The notes below the pieces were generated by a model. The model was not told the origin of the DNA. It saw only the letters and a list, made by a program, of their open reading frames with translations, and searched no databases. From Candidatus Hydrogenedentes bacterium ADurb.Bin170 (GTDB lineage Bacteria > Hydrogenedentota > Hydrogenedentia > Hydrogenedentales > CAITNO01): a stretch of DNA of 52,322 nucleotides. Shown piece after piece: positions 16,504-24,651 of the stretch (its first letter is position 1; the number at the start of each line of letters is the position of its first letter). The position numbers and the translations under genes were made by a program. The DNA lies in NCBI GenBank assembly GCA_002070275.1, contig MWCY01000021.1:1-52322 (forward strand), in the 5' to 3' direction.

Positions 16504-17619
16504 TTACAGCAGCTCCGTATAGCTTTTTTTGAACTGTGGCTTGTTTTTCGCCATCGTCTGCTGCAGTGCAGCCACCTGTCCGCCGTCTGTAAGTACGCCG
16601 AATTCCAGGTTAAACGCACGCTCTTCCCCGGCATTGAGCATGTCAAGCAGACCCAGTGCCTCATCTTTTTCTCTGCCTTCAATGCCGCAGTTGCACGGCT
16701 CAAGACCGCACACATAAACCTGCTCACCCATCTGCTTCCATTGAACAAAACGGGGCAGTTCTTTTTTGTTGTACCGGATATAAACCCCGAAACCATTGTC
16801 AGGAAAACCGTCGTTGACCAGAGCAACGGTAACCTCTCCTTTTTTATCGGGAATCATGTCGTGGTAATAACATTTCTCCCTGTAGCCGTGCGTAGGTGCA
16901 TCCATGCCATCCCAGGTTTCCATCCCTTTTTCCGCAGCGCTATCACGGGGTGCAAGAGCACGAACCGGCGCAATCATACGGGAACCCTGATCAAGTACCG
17001 GCCACCCGATATTGCAGTGATATAACAGAGAGAGGCCTGTTCTGGTGAAGCCTTCATTACAGACCACGTCCCGGATCCGGAAACTGCTTGCCCCCAGTTC
17101 CGTGCTGATCGTACGGCGCAAGGTCAAGTTTTCGCCGAAAACAGAAGTCTCACGCATCACACCGCTTACAGATAAAAGATAGCGGTCCCCTTCCCAGGCT
17201 TGAGAAACCTGAATATCCCGCGCCGGAATATGACTGATCCTGCCGTGCAGCCCGTCGCCCTGTAAGGCGCTGTCCGCGCCCGGCGCGCCTACTCTGGTTA
17301 ACCCGCACGTCGTTACAAGCCCTCCGAAATAGCTGCGCAGCCAGCGGAGACCTTCAGGCTCAAAGTATTGCGGAGCCACATTTCCGGTGGTTGAACGCCA
17401 GCCCATCGCTTTTCCCTGAAAACTGGCAGAAGCGATATCCATACCTCTGTCGAGAAGCACAGTAAACTCAAGACCGCTGCCTGTGTGGAATAAAGCGGCC
17501 CGTACCGGCCGCTCATTGCCGTCATCAAAAGAAACCAGGCGAATCCCGGCAAGCTGATCCATATTACCCAGACGTTTCCGCAGTGCTGTCTTTGAATAGT
17601 TTTTTCCGAAAAGGCGCAT
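16504..17619 (-). CDS. DUF4432 aldose 1-epimerase-like protein
   Basis: A 371-residue cytoplasmic protein of the galactose-mutarotase superfold, DUF4432 branch. Landmarks include LLDRGMDIASASFQGKAMGW, a GLVTTCGLTRVG segment, GLHGRISHIPA with the conserved His, LLYHCNIGWP, and G-L-E-P-C-N-C-G near the C-terminus. Relatives are annotated aldose 1-epimerase family proteins, but most have no proven substrate. GGAGAAG precedes the ATG. It converges on the HEAT-repeat gene with a 22-bp gap. Confidence 0.85.
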   Translation of the reverse strand: MRLFGKNYSKTALRKRLGNMDQLAGIRLVSFDDGNERPVRAALFHTGSGLEFTVLLDRGMDIASASFQGKAMGWRSTTGNVAPQYFEPEGLRWLRSYFGGLVTTCGLTRVGAPGADSALQGDGLHGRISHIPARDIQVSQAWEGDRYLLSVSGVMRETSVFGENLTLRRTISTELGASSFRIRDVVCNEGFTRTGLSLLYHCNIGWPVLDQGSRMIAPVRALAPRDSAAEKGMETWDGMDAPTHGYREKCYYHDMIPDKKGEVTVALVNDGFPDNGFGVYIRYNKKELPRFVQWKQMGEQVYVCGLEPCNCGIEGREKDEALGLLDMLNAGEERAFNLEFGVLTDGGQVAALQQTMAKNKPQFKKSYTELL

Positions 17620-17657
17620 GGTACTTCTCCGGTTTTACAGTACGAGGCTGCAGGTTA

Positions 17658-17666
17658 TGCTATAAT
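17658..17666 (+). promoter_or_regulatory. extended -10 promoter element
   Basis: TG-C-TATAAT is a perfect extended -10. No -35 is found at normal spacing, which is usual for this type. It would give a leader of about 90 nt before the ATG at 17762. Confidence 0.5.
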
Positions 17667-17761
17667 GAAAGAAACATATCGCTATGCGAATATAAGATTG
17701 TTTTACTCTAACAGAATACACTGATACTTACAAAATACAGGACATGTAGAAGGCTGATTGA

Positions 17762-18313
17762 ATGAACCCTAAAGTTACTATAGGCATATTCGGTGTTTTA
17801 GCCATTATAGCAGCAATCCCCTTTGTTTTAGGCTTTATCAACAAAAACCAGGCACCTCAGGAGCCTGCTCTCCCTTCCAGCAGTTTTACAACCTCTACAC
17901 CGCCGCCACCACCGCCGCCGCCACCGCCGCCGCCTTCTTCGACTGAGCCTGTTAAGATACCGGACATGCCGACTGTTTTTAAGCAGCCCGATCGCGGAAC
18001 CCCGCAATACGGACAAAATCGCGCGCAGGCAGGCGCTCCACAGGCGCAAGGACCCTCTTTAACAGCCGAGACCCTGGTCGGTACCGTGTGGGAAGTCGAA
18101 TCGCCGTACGGCCCCGTACAGGTGCAGATACAGCAGGGGGGTCAGGCAACAGTCAGCCACCCCATGGCTGGAAGTATACCCGCCAGCTGGAAGGTCAACG
18201 GCAACAAAGTACAGGCTTCCGCTTCATTCATGGGGCAGTCCATCAATATTGATGCTACCATTCAGGGCAGTACTTTGTCCGCCAAAGGGCAAAAGATACG
18301 GCGCCTTCGCTGA
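17762..18313 (+). CDS. membrane-anchored protein with polyproline linker
   Basis: A 183-residue protein. It has an N-terminal membrane anchor (about 5-26, VTIGIFGVLAIIAAIPFVLGF), a linker with twelve consecutive prolines (residues 47-58), and a Gln/Pro-rich segment. A C-terminal beta domain of about 75 residues begins L-V-G-T-V-W-E-V-E-S-P-Y-G and has a short-strand pattern (GGQATVSHP, IPASWKVNGNKV). The last part resembles small lipocalin-like or repeat-strand domains, but I do not recognise the family. Efficient translation of twelve prolines should need EF-P. It lies immediately upstream of the origin candidate. Confidence 0.7.
   Translation: MNPKVTIGIFGVLAIIAAIPFVLGFINKNQAPQEPALPSSSFTTSTPPPPPPPPPPPPSSTEPVKIPDMPTVFKQPDRGTPQYGQNRAQAGAPQAQGPSLTAETLVGTVWEVESPYGPVQVQIQQGGQATVSHPMAGSIPASWKVNGNKVQASASFMGQSINIDATIQGSTLSAKGQKIRRLR
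17900..17935 (+). repeat. trinucleotide (CCN)12 tract
   Basis: Twelve consecutive CCG/CCA/CCT codons, mostly CCG, encoding the proline run of the 17762 gene. Such triplet tracts can vary in length by slippage without breaking the frame. Confidence 0.85.
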
Positions 18314-18339
18314 TCCGGCCCCGAATACGTACCGCTCAA

Positions 18340-18865
18340 TAAAATTAATGTGGATAAGTTGTGTGTAACTTTTCCGCAGAAACAGAATTCACACCCGGCT
18401 GAGTGGCACATTATTTCTAAAAAAATAAGAATACCCTTTATATTACAGTCTGAAATGCTTTTTTAAGTGTATTTATTGAATTTGTAAGTTATTGATATAA
18501 AAGAAGTTGTAGGAACAGATACGGGTGCAGATTACAAAAATTTTATGGGGCTCCCCATGTTCCACGACCTGTGCATAACCTTCGTTAAACAGACTGTTCA
18601 GCGTGATATATCAAGGTTTTTTACAGTGGATAACTTTTAAAAAAGAGCGTGGAACATTGCCATGCGGGGCGTTGTGGATAAGTCCCCCCGTTTTTGTGTA
18701 TATAAAAAGAGTTATCCACAAAAAAACAAAATTTCTTTTTTCGGTTTTTATTTTTTTTGTGACATTGTGGATGACAGTGGATAAATACAACAGATTATCC
18801 AGAAGTTATTCTTTCTGAATAGCTCCTCTTTACAGGCTTGAAAATGGGTTGTCCACATTTCCACA
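18340..18865. other. replication origin candidate (DnaA-box cluster)
   Basis: This gene-free stretch holds perfect DnaA boxes (TTATCCACA) at 18349-18357 (-), 18673-18681 (-) and 18712-18720 (+), and TTATGCACA at 18570-18578 (-). One-mismatch boxes lie at 18625-18633, 18766-18774, 18776-18784, 18795-18803 and 18849-18857. A strongly AT-rich segment (about 18408-18512) lies between the first box and the main cluster and could be the unwinding element. dnaN follows directly, as at many bacterial origins. dnaA itself is not in the window. Known features of oriC make this the best call. No origin activity has been shown. Confidence 0.8.
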
Positions 18866-18885
18866 CGCCCTATTAAGACTACGAC

Positions 18886-18915
18886 TTGCTTTATATACAA
18901 AGAAATCTGTATAAA
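18886..18915 (+). promoter_or_regulatory. candidate dnaN promoter
   Basis: TTGCTT (18886-18891), 18 bp, TATAAA (18910-18915), 43 bp before the dnaN ATG and just downstream of the last DnaA-like box. DnaA occupancy could therefore influence it. Confidence 0.4.
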
Positions 18916-18957
18916 GATGCATAAGTTATACAACGGACAGAAACCGGGAAACATCTC

Positions 18958-20112
18958 ATGAAAATCACGATACCAAAAAATGAACTTCACAATGCAATGA
19001 ACAAGATAAAAGGGGTTGCAGCATCCAGAACAGCATTGCCTGTTCTGACCAATGTACTGCTGGAGGCAGAAGGCACCCGTTTAAGGCTTACAGCGTCTGA
19101 TTTGAACATCAGCATAGAATGTACTATTGATTGCACTGTCATCGAAGCCGGGGCAACCACGGCGCCTTGTCAGCGTCTCAGCATGCTGCTAGGCGATCTT
19201 CCAGATGCTGATGTCACACTCACCCTTCACGATAACGGTATCTTGGATGTGGAATGTGGTCTGATCAACACAAAATTTTATACGATTTCGGCAGATGAAT
19301 TTCCGCCTTCTCATGATTTCTCTTCTATTAAGCCCTTTTATTTGAAACAGGCTGTTCTGAAAAAACTTTTTCACCAGACCGCTTATGCTGTGTGTAATGA
19401 TCAATCCCGTCATAACATAACCGGGCTGCTGATGGAAACCAAACAGGATGGCATGCATGTGGTTGCAACAGACGGAAAGCGCCTTAGCATGTCTGTAAGC
19501 GAGGATGCGATTCCCACAGAAGAGGAAGCAGAGGAAGGCAGTGCAAAGGCGGCTAAATTCATTAAAGACATAAAAACCATTATTCCGTCCAAAACGATTC
19601 ATGAGTTGCAATCACTGATGACGGACAATATCGACAAATCAGTTGCTGTATATCTGGGCGATAACAAGGCGGCATTTATCTTTGAGAATCTGCAGGTTAC
19701 CACAGCATTGATAGAAGGCAATTTTCCCAATTATACGGCTGTGATTCCCAAGAAAATCGGTAAAGAATTTATTCTTGATCTTGATACATTCCGCCAGTGT
19801 ATGCGCCGGTGTGCTTCCATGACGAGTGATAAGTTCAGGACTGTGAAATTTATTTTCCATGATGACAATATGCAGATTATCGTCAAAACGCCAGAAATTG
19901 GCGAATATGAGGAAAACATTCCGGTAGGGTATCAGGGAGAGAAACTGGAAATCTCTTTTAACCCGAACTTTATACTGGATGTACTCCGGAATATCAACAG
20001 TGAGCAGGTATGTCTGCAATTTAACGACGGCAACAGCCCGGGCATTATCAAACCGTATACGGAAGCGCCTGTTGACAGTTACATCAACGTTATCATGCCT
20101 ATCCGCGCATAA
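18958..20112 (+). CDS. dnaN: DNA polymerase III beta subunit (sliding clamp)
   Basis: A 384-residue processivity clamp that encircles DNA and tethers polymerase III and repair partners. Three clamp domains of roughly 120 residues are readable. The N-terminus is MKITIPKNELHNAMNKIKGVAASR with a typical LPVLTNVLLEA. The central part includes RHNITGLLMET and VATDGKRLSMS, and the C-terminus ends I-N-V-I-M-P-I-R-A, close to the usual M-P-M-R-L. Slightly longer than the 366 residues of E. coli. It abuts the DnaA-box region and converges on the aminotransferase gene with a 4-bp gap. Confidence 0.97.
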   Translation: MKITIPKNELHNAMNKIKGVAASRTALPVLTNVLLEAEGTRLRLTASDLNISIECTIDCTVIEAGATTAPCQRLSMLLGDLPDADVTLTLHDNGILDVECGLINTKFYTISADEFPPSHDFSSIKPFYLKQAVLKKLFHQTAYAVCNDQSRHNITGLLMETKQDGMHVVATDGKRLSMSVSEDAIPTEEEAEEGSAKAAKFIKDIKTIIPSKTIHELQSLMTDNIDKSVAVYLGDNKAAFIFENLQVTTALIEGNFPNYTAVIPKKIGKEFILDLDTFRQCMRRCASMTSDKFRTVKFIFHDDNMQIIVKTPEIGEYEENIPVGYQGEKLEISFNPNFILDVLRNINSEQVCLQFNDGNSPGIIKPYTEAPVDSYINVIMPIRA

Positions 20113-20116
20113 GCAG

Positions 20117-21373
20117 TCAGATTTTTTTCCAGGCTTTTAAAAGAAGGCTATGGGCGCTTTTCAGTTCACTCTCTGAGAGGACGAGGGGCGGGCTCACGCG
20201 GATGACTTTACCGGCTAGAGGTCCGAGGAAGTGAACGCCGCGCGTATCTGTTGCTCTGTATGCTTCCAGCACGCAGCGGTTTGCCAGTGAATCGCCTTCA
20301 ATTTCAAGACCGTATACCATTCCTTCGCCACGGACATCCCGGATAAAGGGGAAGGTCTGCTGAAGGTCAAGCAGCATGGCATGTACTTCCTGTGCCATTT
20401 TTTTTGTTTTTCTGACAATTTGCTCTTCTTTAAAAACATCCAGGGTGGCACAGACAGCAGAGCAGGCAGCAACAGAAGCGCTGTATGTATCGGAAGCTTC
20501 GCCGTAATCCAGTGAATCAATCAGATCGGCACGGCCCACAACAGCAGCCGCTGATTCACCGCTGGCAAGTCCTTTTCCGAGAATTACCATATCAGGGGTT
20601 ACGCCGTAAGTCTCGTAAGCGTACATATTTCCTGTACGTCCGAAACACGATTGCACTTCATCAAAAAGAAAAGGAATATCGTGCTTATTGCACCACGCCT
20701 GCACCAGTTGGTGATACCAGGCCGGAGGATGGAAAGAGCCTTTTGCACCCAGGTAGGGTTCAGTAATGAACAATGCGATTTTTCCCGGAAACTCGCGGTA
20801 CAGCGCATCCAGTTCCTTCTTGTAGAAGTCAGGGGATTCCGGTGTGTACATGGGAAAAGAAACAAAGCGGACGTTCGGGTTTTTGCTTGTTTCTCCGGTA
20901 ACATCGGCTGCAAGCCCTTTTTTACCATGAAAGCCGAAACGTGTTGCAACGAGAATAGGGCGGTCGGGATAGCGATGCATCGCCGCCCACATGGCTTTTT
21001 GGATACCTTCTGAACCGGAGGCCGCCCAAAGCATCTTTTCCGCTTTCGGGTTGGATTTCATGCTTTTTATCAGGCGGGACGATGCTTCAGCCTGTACAGG
21101 AGTGATCATGTTGTAAGCGTTTCTTGGAAGGTTTTTGCGGTATTGAGCAAAACGCTTTTCAAAGACAGGATGGTTGTATCCCAGATTTTGCACCAGGACG
21201 CCGGAGGTAAAATCCAGAAGCCGGCGGCCGTCAGCTGTATGAAGAACGCAGCCTCTGGCTTTTTCAATAACAGCCTGCGTAGGTGTATAAGTACCCTGAC
21301 CTCTGCCAACGGCATCGGTCCATTGTTTGCGGATTTTATTTCCTTTGGGTTCTTTTTCCTGTGAAATATACAT
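20117..21373 (-). CDS. class III PLP-dependent aminotransferase
   Basis: A 418-residue cytoplasmic enzyme of the ornithine/GABA aminotransferase fold. The PLP-site features are the ASGSEGIQKAM phosphate-binding loop (about 118-127), FDEVQSCFGRTG with Asp238, and the Schiff-base Lys267 in VILGKGLASGES. N- and C-terminal residues are typical (HPVFEKRFAQY, RGVHFLGPLAGKVIRVSPPL). The substrate cannot be read from sequence; 4-aminobutyrate and diaminobutyrate-type substrates are possible. It follows the Rrf2 regulator gene by 15 bp and is probably under its control. Confidence 0.88.
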   Translation of the reverse strand: MYISQEKEPKGNKIRKQWTDAVGRGQGTYTPTQAVIEKARGCVLHTADGRRLLDFTSGVLVQNLGYNHPVFEKRFAQYRKNLPRNAYNMITPVQAEASSRLIKSMKSNPKAEKMLWAASGSEGIQKAMWAAMHRYPDRPILVATRFGFHGKKGLAADVTGETSKNPNVRFVSFPMYTPESPDFYKKELDALYREFPGKIALFITEPYLGAKGSFHPPAWYHQLVQAWCNKHDIPFLFDEVQSCFGRTGNMYAYETYGVTPDMVILGKGLASGESAAAVVGRADLIDSLDYGEASDTYSASVAACSAVCATLDVFKEEQIVRKTKKMAQEVHAMLLDLQQTFPFIRDVRGEGMVYGLEIEGDSLANRCVLEAYRATDTRGVHFLGPLAGKVIRVSPPLVLSESELKSAHSLLLKAWKKI

Positions 21374-21388
21374 TCAGCGTATCTCCGG

Positions 21389-21793
21389 TCAGATATGAAA
21401 CATATTGCTTTTAAGGGTAAAATCAAGCATGGAAGCGAGGGTATAACGGGCGAGTACATCGCGGGTTTTCTGTGCGATTTCCTGCCAGAATATATGCAAG
21501 TCGCTGTCTTTTGAACCGTATTGAGAAGACAGACTCCCTTCCACTGCTTCAATAATTTCTGCGAGGGTGATTGCGTCCGGTGCACGCAGAAGCATATAGC
21601 CGCCCTGAGCGCCTCTGAGGCTGGTAATCAATTTGGCACGCTTCAGCTGCAGCAGAATATGGGTAAGATACTTTTCCGGTATTTCCCGTTGCTCTGCTAT
21701 CAGCTGAGCGGATACAGGCGTATTTAACTCATAGCGCAGCGCCAGCTCAAGCATGGCGCGGCAGGCATAATCACATTTTCCTGTTATTTGCAT
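21389..21793 (-). CDS. Rrf2-family transcriptional regulator
   Basis: A 134-residue winged-helix protein beginning MQITGKCDYACRAMLELAL, followed by VSAQLIAEQREIPEKYLTHILLQL and the wing segment SLRGAQGGYML, all characteristic of Rrf2/IscR/NsrR proteins. The three clustered cysteines that ligate the Fe-S cluster in IscR and NsrR (around residue 90-110) are absent. Only Cys7 and Cys11 are present. It therefore probably does not sense through the usual cluster. It is the first gene of a two-gene unit with the class III aminotransferase. Upstream, GCTA-N6-TAGC near 21813-21826 is a possible operator. Confidence 0.9.
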   Translation of the reverse strand: MQITGKCDYACRAMLELALRYELNTPVSAQLIAEQREIPEKYLTHILLQLKRAKLITSLRGAQGGYMLLRAPDAITLAEIIEAVEGSLSSQYGSKDSDLHIFWQEIAQKTRDVLARYTLASMLDFTLKSNMFHI

Positions 21794-22019
21794 ATTACAC
21801 TACAGACGTTGGCTAGAGAAATAGCACTGTTTTAAAAATAAAAATTTAGGTATCAAAGTGCTGCGAAGTTCGATCAGGGCGGTGTGCCTAAAAGAAAAAA
21901 GCACCTCTGCGACTGAAACACAACAGAAAGAAAGAACTATAGAAATAGTACCATATTTCAATTGTTTTTTCATGTTTTTACGGGAACAGTCAGTATTTTT
22001 GCCTGGCGCGATTTCCTGT

Positions 22020-22048
22020 TTGATTCATGGAATATGTTGTGATAGGAT
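22020..22048 (+). promoter_or_regulatory. candidate promoter of hinT-aroE
   Basis: TTGATT (22020-22025), 17 bp, TAGGAT (22043-22048). It overlaps the upstream in-frame extension of the HIT ORF, which supports the later start at 22084. Confidence 0.45.
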
Positions 22049-22083
22049 GCTATTGTGTTTCAGTAATCATCTTGGAGAACAAT

Positions 22084-22431
22084 ATGAGTATGGAAACCCT
22101 TTTTACAAAAATCATTTCCGGCGCGATACCTTCCGATAAAGTATATGAAGATGATGAATTCTGTGCTTTTAAGGATATCAATCCCGCTGCACCGGTTCAT
22201 GTGCTTCTTGTTCCGAAAAAAGTAATTCCGGAAATAGGCGCTGCAGCAGAATGTGACGAAGGGCTGCTCGGGCGTTTACTGCTTACCGCCAATAAAGTGG
22301 CGGAGCAATTAGGTATTGCTGAGAGTGGTTTCCGTTACATTATCAACAGCGGCGCCCATGGCGGACAGGAAGTACCGCACCTGCATCTGCATATTATCGG
22401 GGGGCGTCAGTTGGGCTGGCCCCCGGGCTGA
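22084..22431 (+). CDS. HIT-family nucleotide hydrolase (HinT-like)
   Basis: A 115-residue protein with the histidine triad at 99-103 in VPHLHLHIIGG, preceded by FKDINPAAPVHVLLVPK and the GFRYIINSGAHGGQ segment, as in HinT. HinT hydrolyses adenosine phosphoramidates such as lysyl-AMP. The start at 22084 follows TTGGAGA, and the length then equals the family norm. It is 29 bp ahead of aroE and probably in the same transcript. Confidence 0.93.
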   Translation: MSMETLFTKIISGAIPSDKVYEDDEFCAFKDINPAAPVHVLLVPKKVIPEIGAAAECDEGLLGRLLLTANKVAEQLGIAESGFRYIINSGAHGGQEVPHLHLHIIGGRQLGWPPG

Positions 22432-22460
22432 TATTTATTTGAGGCAGGAGGAGTTGTAAT

Positions 22461-23345
22461 ATGTCTGCCGAATCACCTTTATCTATCAGGGCTTCCACTC
22501 AACTGTGCGCCGTGATTGGGAATCCGGTGCTCCATTCTTTATCACCGGCAATGCACAATGCGGCATTTCATGCAGCCGGCCTGGACTATGCTTATCTTGC
22601 CTTTACCGTTTCCGATCTGGCGGGCTGTCTCACGGGTATGCGTGCTCTGGAGGGATTTCAGGGGCTGAGTGTCACGATTCCCCATAAAATTGCCATTCTT
22701 TCATATTTGGATGAAATTGAAGAATCGGCGTTGAAAATTGGCAGCGTCAATACAGTAGTCAAAAAGGACGAAAAGCTGCTGGGCACGAGCACGGACGGTG
22801 CCGGCGCATTTCGTGCCATTGAAAATGCCGGTGTATCTTTGAAAGATGCTTCGGTGCTTTTTGCCGGAACCGGTGGTGCAGCCCGTGCCGTTGCCTTCGC
22901 TTTATGCACATCAGGCCTTCCCCGCAAAATAATGATTGTCGGGCGTAGTGCGGAAAAGGTCGAAGCGCTGACCCGTGATCTAGAAACAGTATCCTCTTCT
23001 GTAGAAGTGCTGGGAGGGTCCTTTAGTGAAAATCTGCTGGCCTGGGCTGAGGAAAGTGATTTGCTTATTAATGCCACGCCTCTGGGCATGCACGGAGCGG
23101 CAGAACAGGAAAATAGTTTTCCTGGCGTAGGGCTGAGAGCGGATCAGGCTGTTTTCGATATGGTGTACCGGCCGGAAAACACAGTGCTGGTACAGGAAGC
23201 AAAGAAACAAGGTTGCAAGATTGTGCCGGGTCTGGATATGCTGCTGTATCAGGCGGTAATCCAGTTTGAGTTATGGACAGGCGCCTGCGCTCCGGAAGAA
23301 GCAATGCGCCAGGCCTTAAACAATGCACTTCGTTCCCGCGAGTAA
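22461..23345 (+). CDS. aroE: shikimate dehydrogenase
   Basis: A 294-residue NADPH-dependent enzyme converting 3-dehydroshikimate to shikimate in aromatic amino-acid synthesis. The substrate site shows VIGNPVLHSLSPAMHNAAF, catalytic Lys76 in SVTIPHK and Asp112 in STDGAGAF. The cofactor loop is GTGGAARAVAFAL, with INATPLGM and the GLDMLLYQAVIQFELWTG C-terminal block. AGGAGGAG precedes the ATG. No other aro genes are nearby. Confidence 0.96.
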   Translation: MSAESPLSIRASTQLCAVIGNPVLHSLSPAMHNAAFHAAGLDYAYLAFTVSDLAGCLTGMRALEGFQGLSVTIPHKIAILSYLDEIEESALKIGSVNTVVKKDEKLLGTSTDGAGAFRAIENAGVSLKDASVLFAGTGGAARAVAFALCTSGLPRKIMIVGRSAEKVEALTRDLETVSSSVEVLGGSFSENLLAWAEESDLLINATPLGMHGAAEQENSFPGVGLRADQAVFDMVYRPENTVLVQEAKKQGCKIVPGLDMLLYQAVIQFELWTGACAPEEAMRQALNNALRSRE

Positions 23346-23415
23346 AGGCAGTTGCGGCATTTGCTGCTTATAATACGGTACAGAACCGGATTCTTCAAGA
23401 AAGAAAGGGCGTGCC

Positions 23416-23625
23416 ATGAAAGTTCAGAGTTTTATGGGTAAAGTCAGTATGACTGGATTACGACAGATGGACATTCAAATCAATGAATGGCTTCAGCGAA
23501 GCAAAGTGAAGCCCATTCACATTAAGCAGTCCTTCGGAACGGACATTCATCATGAGGGGCGGATGAGTGAGCCGATCGTGATTATTACAGTCTGGTATGA
23601 AGACGAATCAGCCGTCGATAAATAA
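23416..23625 (+). CDS. small conserved protein of unknown function
   Basis: A 69-residue protein with the regular pattern of a compact alpha/beta fold: MKVQSFMGKVSM strand, a helix LRQMDIQINEWLQRS, then KPIHIKQSFG and PIVIITVWYED strands. GAAAGAAAGGGCG precedes the ATG and the spacing from aroE is 70 bp. It resembles small proteins with a VxxF...INxWL...I.I.Q layout that I know only as uncharacterised. No signal peptide or membrane segment. Confidence 0.65.
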   Translation: MKVQSFMGKVSMTGLRQMDIQINEWLQRSKVKPIHIKQSFGTDIHHEGRMSEPIVIITVWYEDESAVDK

Positions 23626-23640
23626 ATTTTGTCGTATCCA

Positions 23641-23669
23641 TTGAATTGAAAAAAACAAACTGTTACAAT
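23641..23669 (+). promoter_or_regulatory. candidate promoter of the EIIA/zinc-ribbon gene
   Basis: TTGAAT (23641-23646), 17 bp, TACAAT (23664-23669). A short inverted repeat, CCGGA (23704-23708) and TCCGG (23720-23724), lies in the leader before the ATG at 23749. Confidence 0.5.
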
Positions 23670-23748
23670 GCACACTCACGTAGTATCTGATGATATTGTA
23701 GTGCCGGAATGAACCTCAATCCGGACCAGCCATGCAGGATGCTTTTTT

Positions 23749-24579
23749 ATGTTACTTACAGATTATCTCAGTGCCGATTGTGTGTTGCCGGAAGTGCAGA
23801 CAAAAATCAAAGCGGACGCGCTGAAGGAGCTGACGGATCTGCTGATTAAGAACCGGAAGCTGAAAGGCTTGGAGGCGGCACTCGATCAGATTATGGCCCG
23901 TGAGAGCACAGAAAGCACTGGCATCGGCAATGGTATCGCTATTCCTCATGCACGTATTTCGGGTCTCAAATCTCTTTATTGTGCGATGGGGCGGTTTAAA
24001 AACGGAATTGATTTTTCTGCCGTTGACCGGAAGCCCGTTTATCTTGTTTTTGCGATTTTTTATCCGCCCACCCAGCAAACTACCTACCTGAATTTTATTG
24101 CGACGCTCGTGAAAATGTTTAAAAACAAGTCGCATCAGGAGATTATAATGAAAGCGGACAGTGCCGCAGATGTCTTTGCGGCACTGAAGGAGCTTTCTCT
24201 GCCTCTGGAAGCACCTGAAGAATATTATGATGTCAAGGGACAAACAGACACGGCACTTCTTGAAGCAAGAGATGCCCATGTAGATCTGATTCTTCTGGCA
24301 AGGCTCCAGCTTTACTATGAGATTTACGAAACGACCAAAGCCAACAGGGCGAAAATTAGGGAACGCATCAATAATATCAGAGGGCTCATCGACGAAAAAG
24401 TGCTGCGGTATTTTGACCGGCTGATGCGGGCAAGACCACCGGCGATCGTACCTGTGGAAGCGGATACCTGTCAGGGATGTTTTGTGCGTCTGCCGACCCA
24501 GTTTCTGCAGCAGGTGCGTGATGACACCACAATGATCCATACCTGCCGAAATTGCAACCGCTTTATTTATATTGTCTGA
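23749..24579 (+). CDS. PTS EIIA (fructose/nitrogen type) fused to a C4 zinc ribbon
   Basis: A 276-residue fusion. Residues 1-150 form a PTS EIIA-2 domain with the phosphorylation site His67 in GNGIAIPHAR. Residues about 165-230 are a charged helical, probably coiled-coil segment. Residues 236-276 form a zinc ribbon of the zf-RING_7/DUF164 type: C241-x2-C244, FVRLPTQFLQQV, and C266-x2-C269 followed by RFIYIV. EIIA alone receives phosphate from HPr-type proteins, often for regulation rather than transport. The ribbon family is usually found on separate coiled-coil proteins. No EIIB or EIIC is nearby, so a regulatory role is likely. Confidence 0.85.
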   Translation: MLLTDYLSADCVLPEVQTKIKADALKELTDLLIKNRKLKGLEAALDQIMARESTESTGIGNGIAIPHARISGLKSLYCAMGRFKNGIDFSAVDRKPVYLVFAIFYPPTQQTTYLNFIATLVKMFKNKSHQEIIMKADSAADVFAALKELSLPLEAPEEYYDVKGQTDTALLEARDAHVDLILLARLQLYYEIYETTKANRAKIRERINNIRGLIDEKVLRYFDRLMRARPPAIVPVEADTCQGCFVRLPTQFLQQVRDDTTMIHTCRNCNRFIYIV

Positions 24580-24651
24580 GCAGCTGCCCCAGACAAGCAT
24601 GAGAAAAGCGGTCCGTCAGCGATAGCGCACGTAAGATAAGGAGAAGAACTC

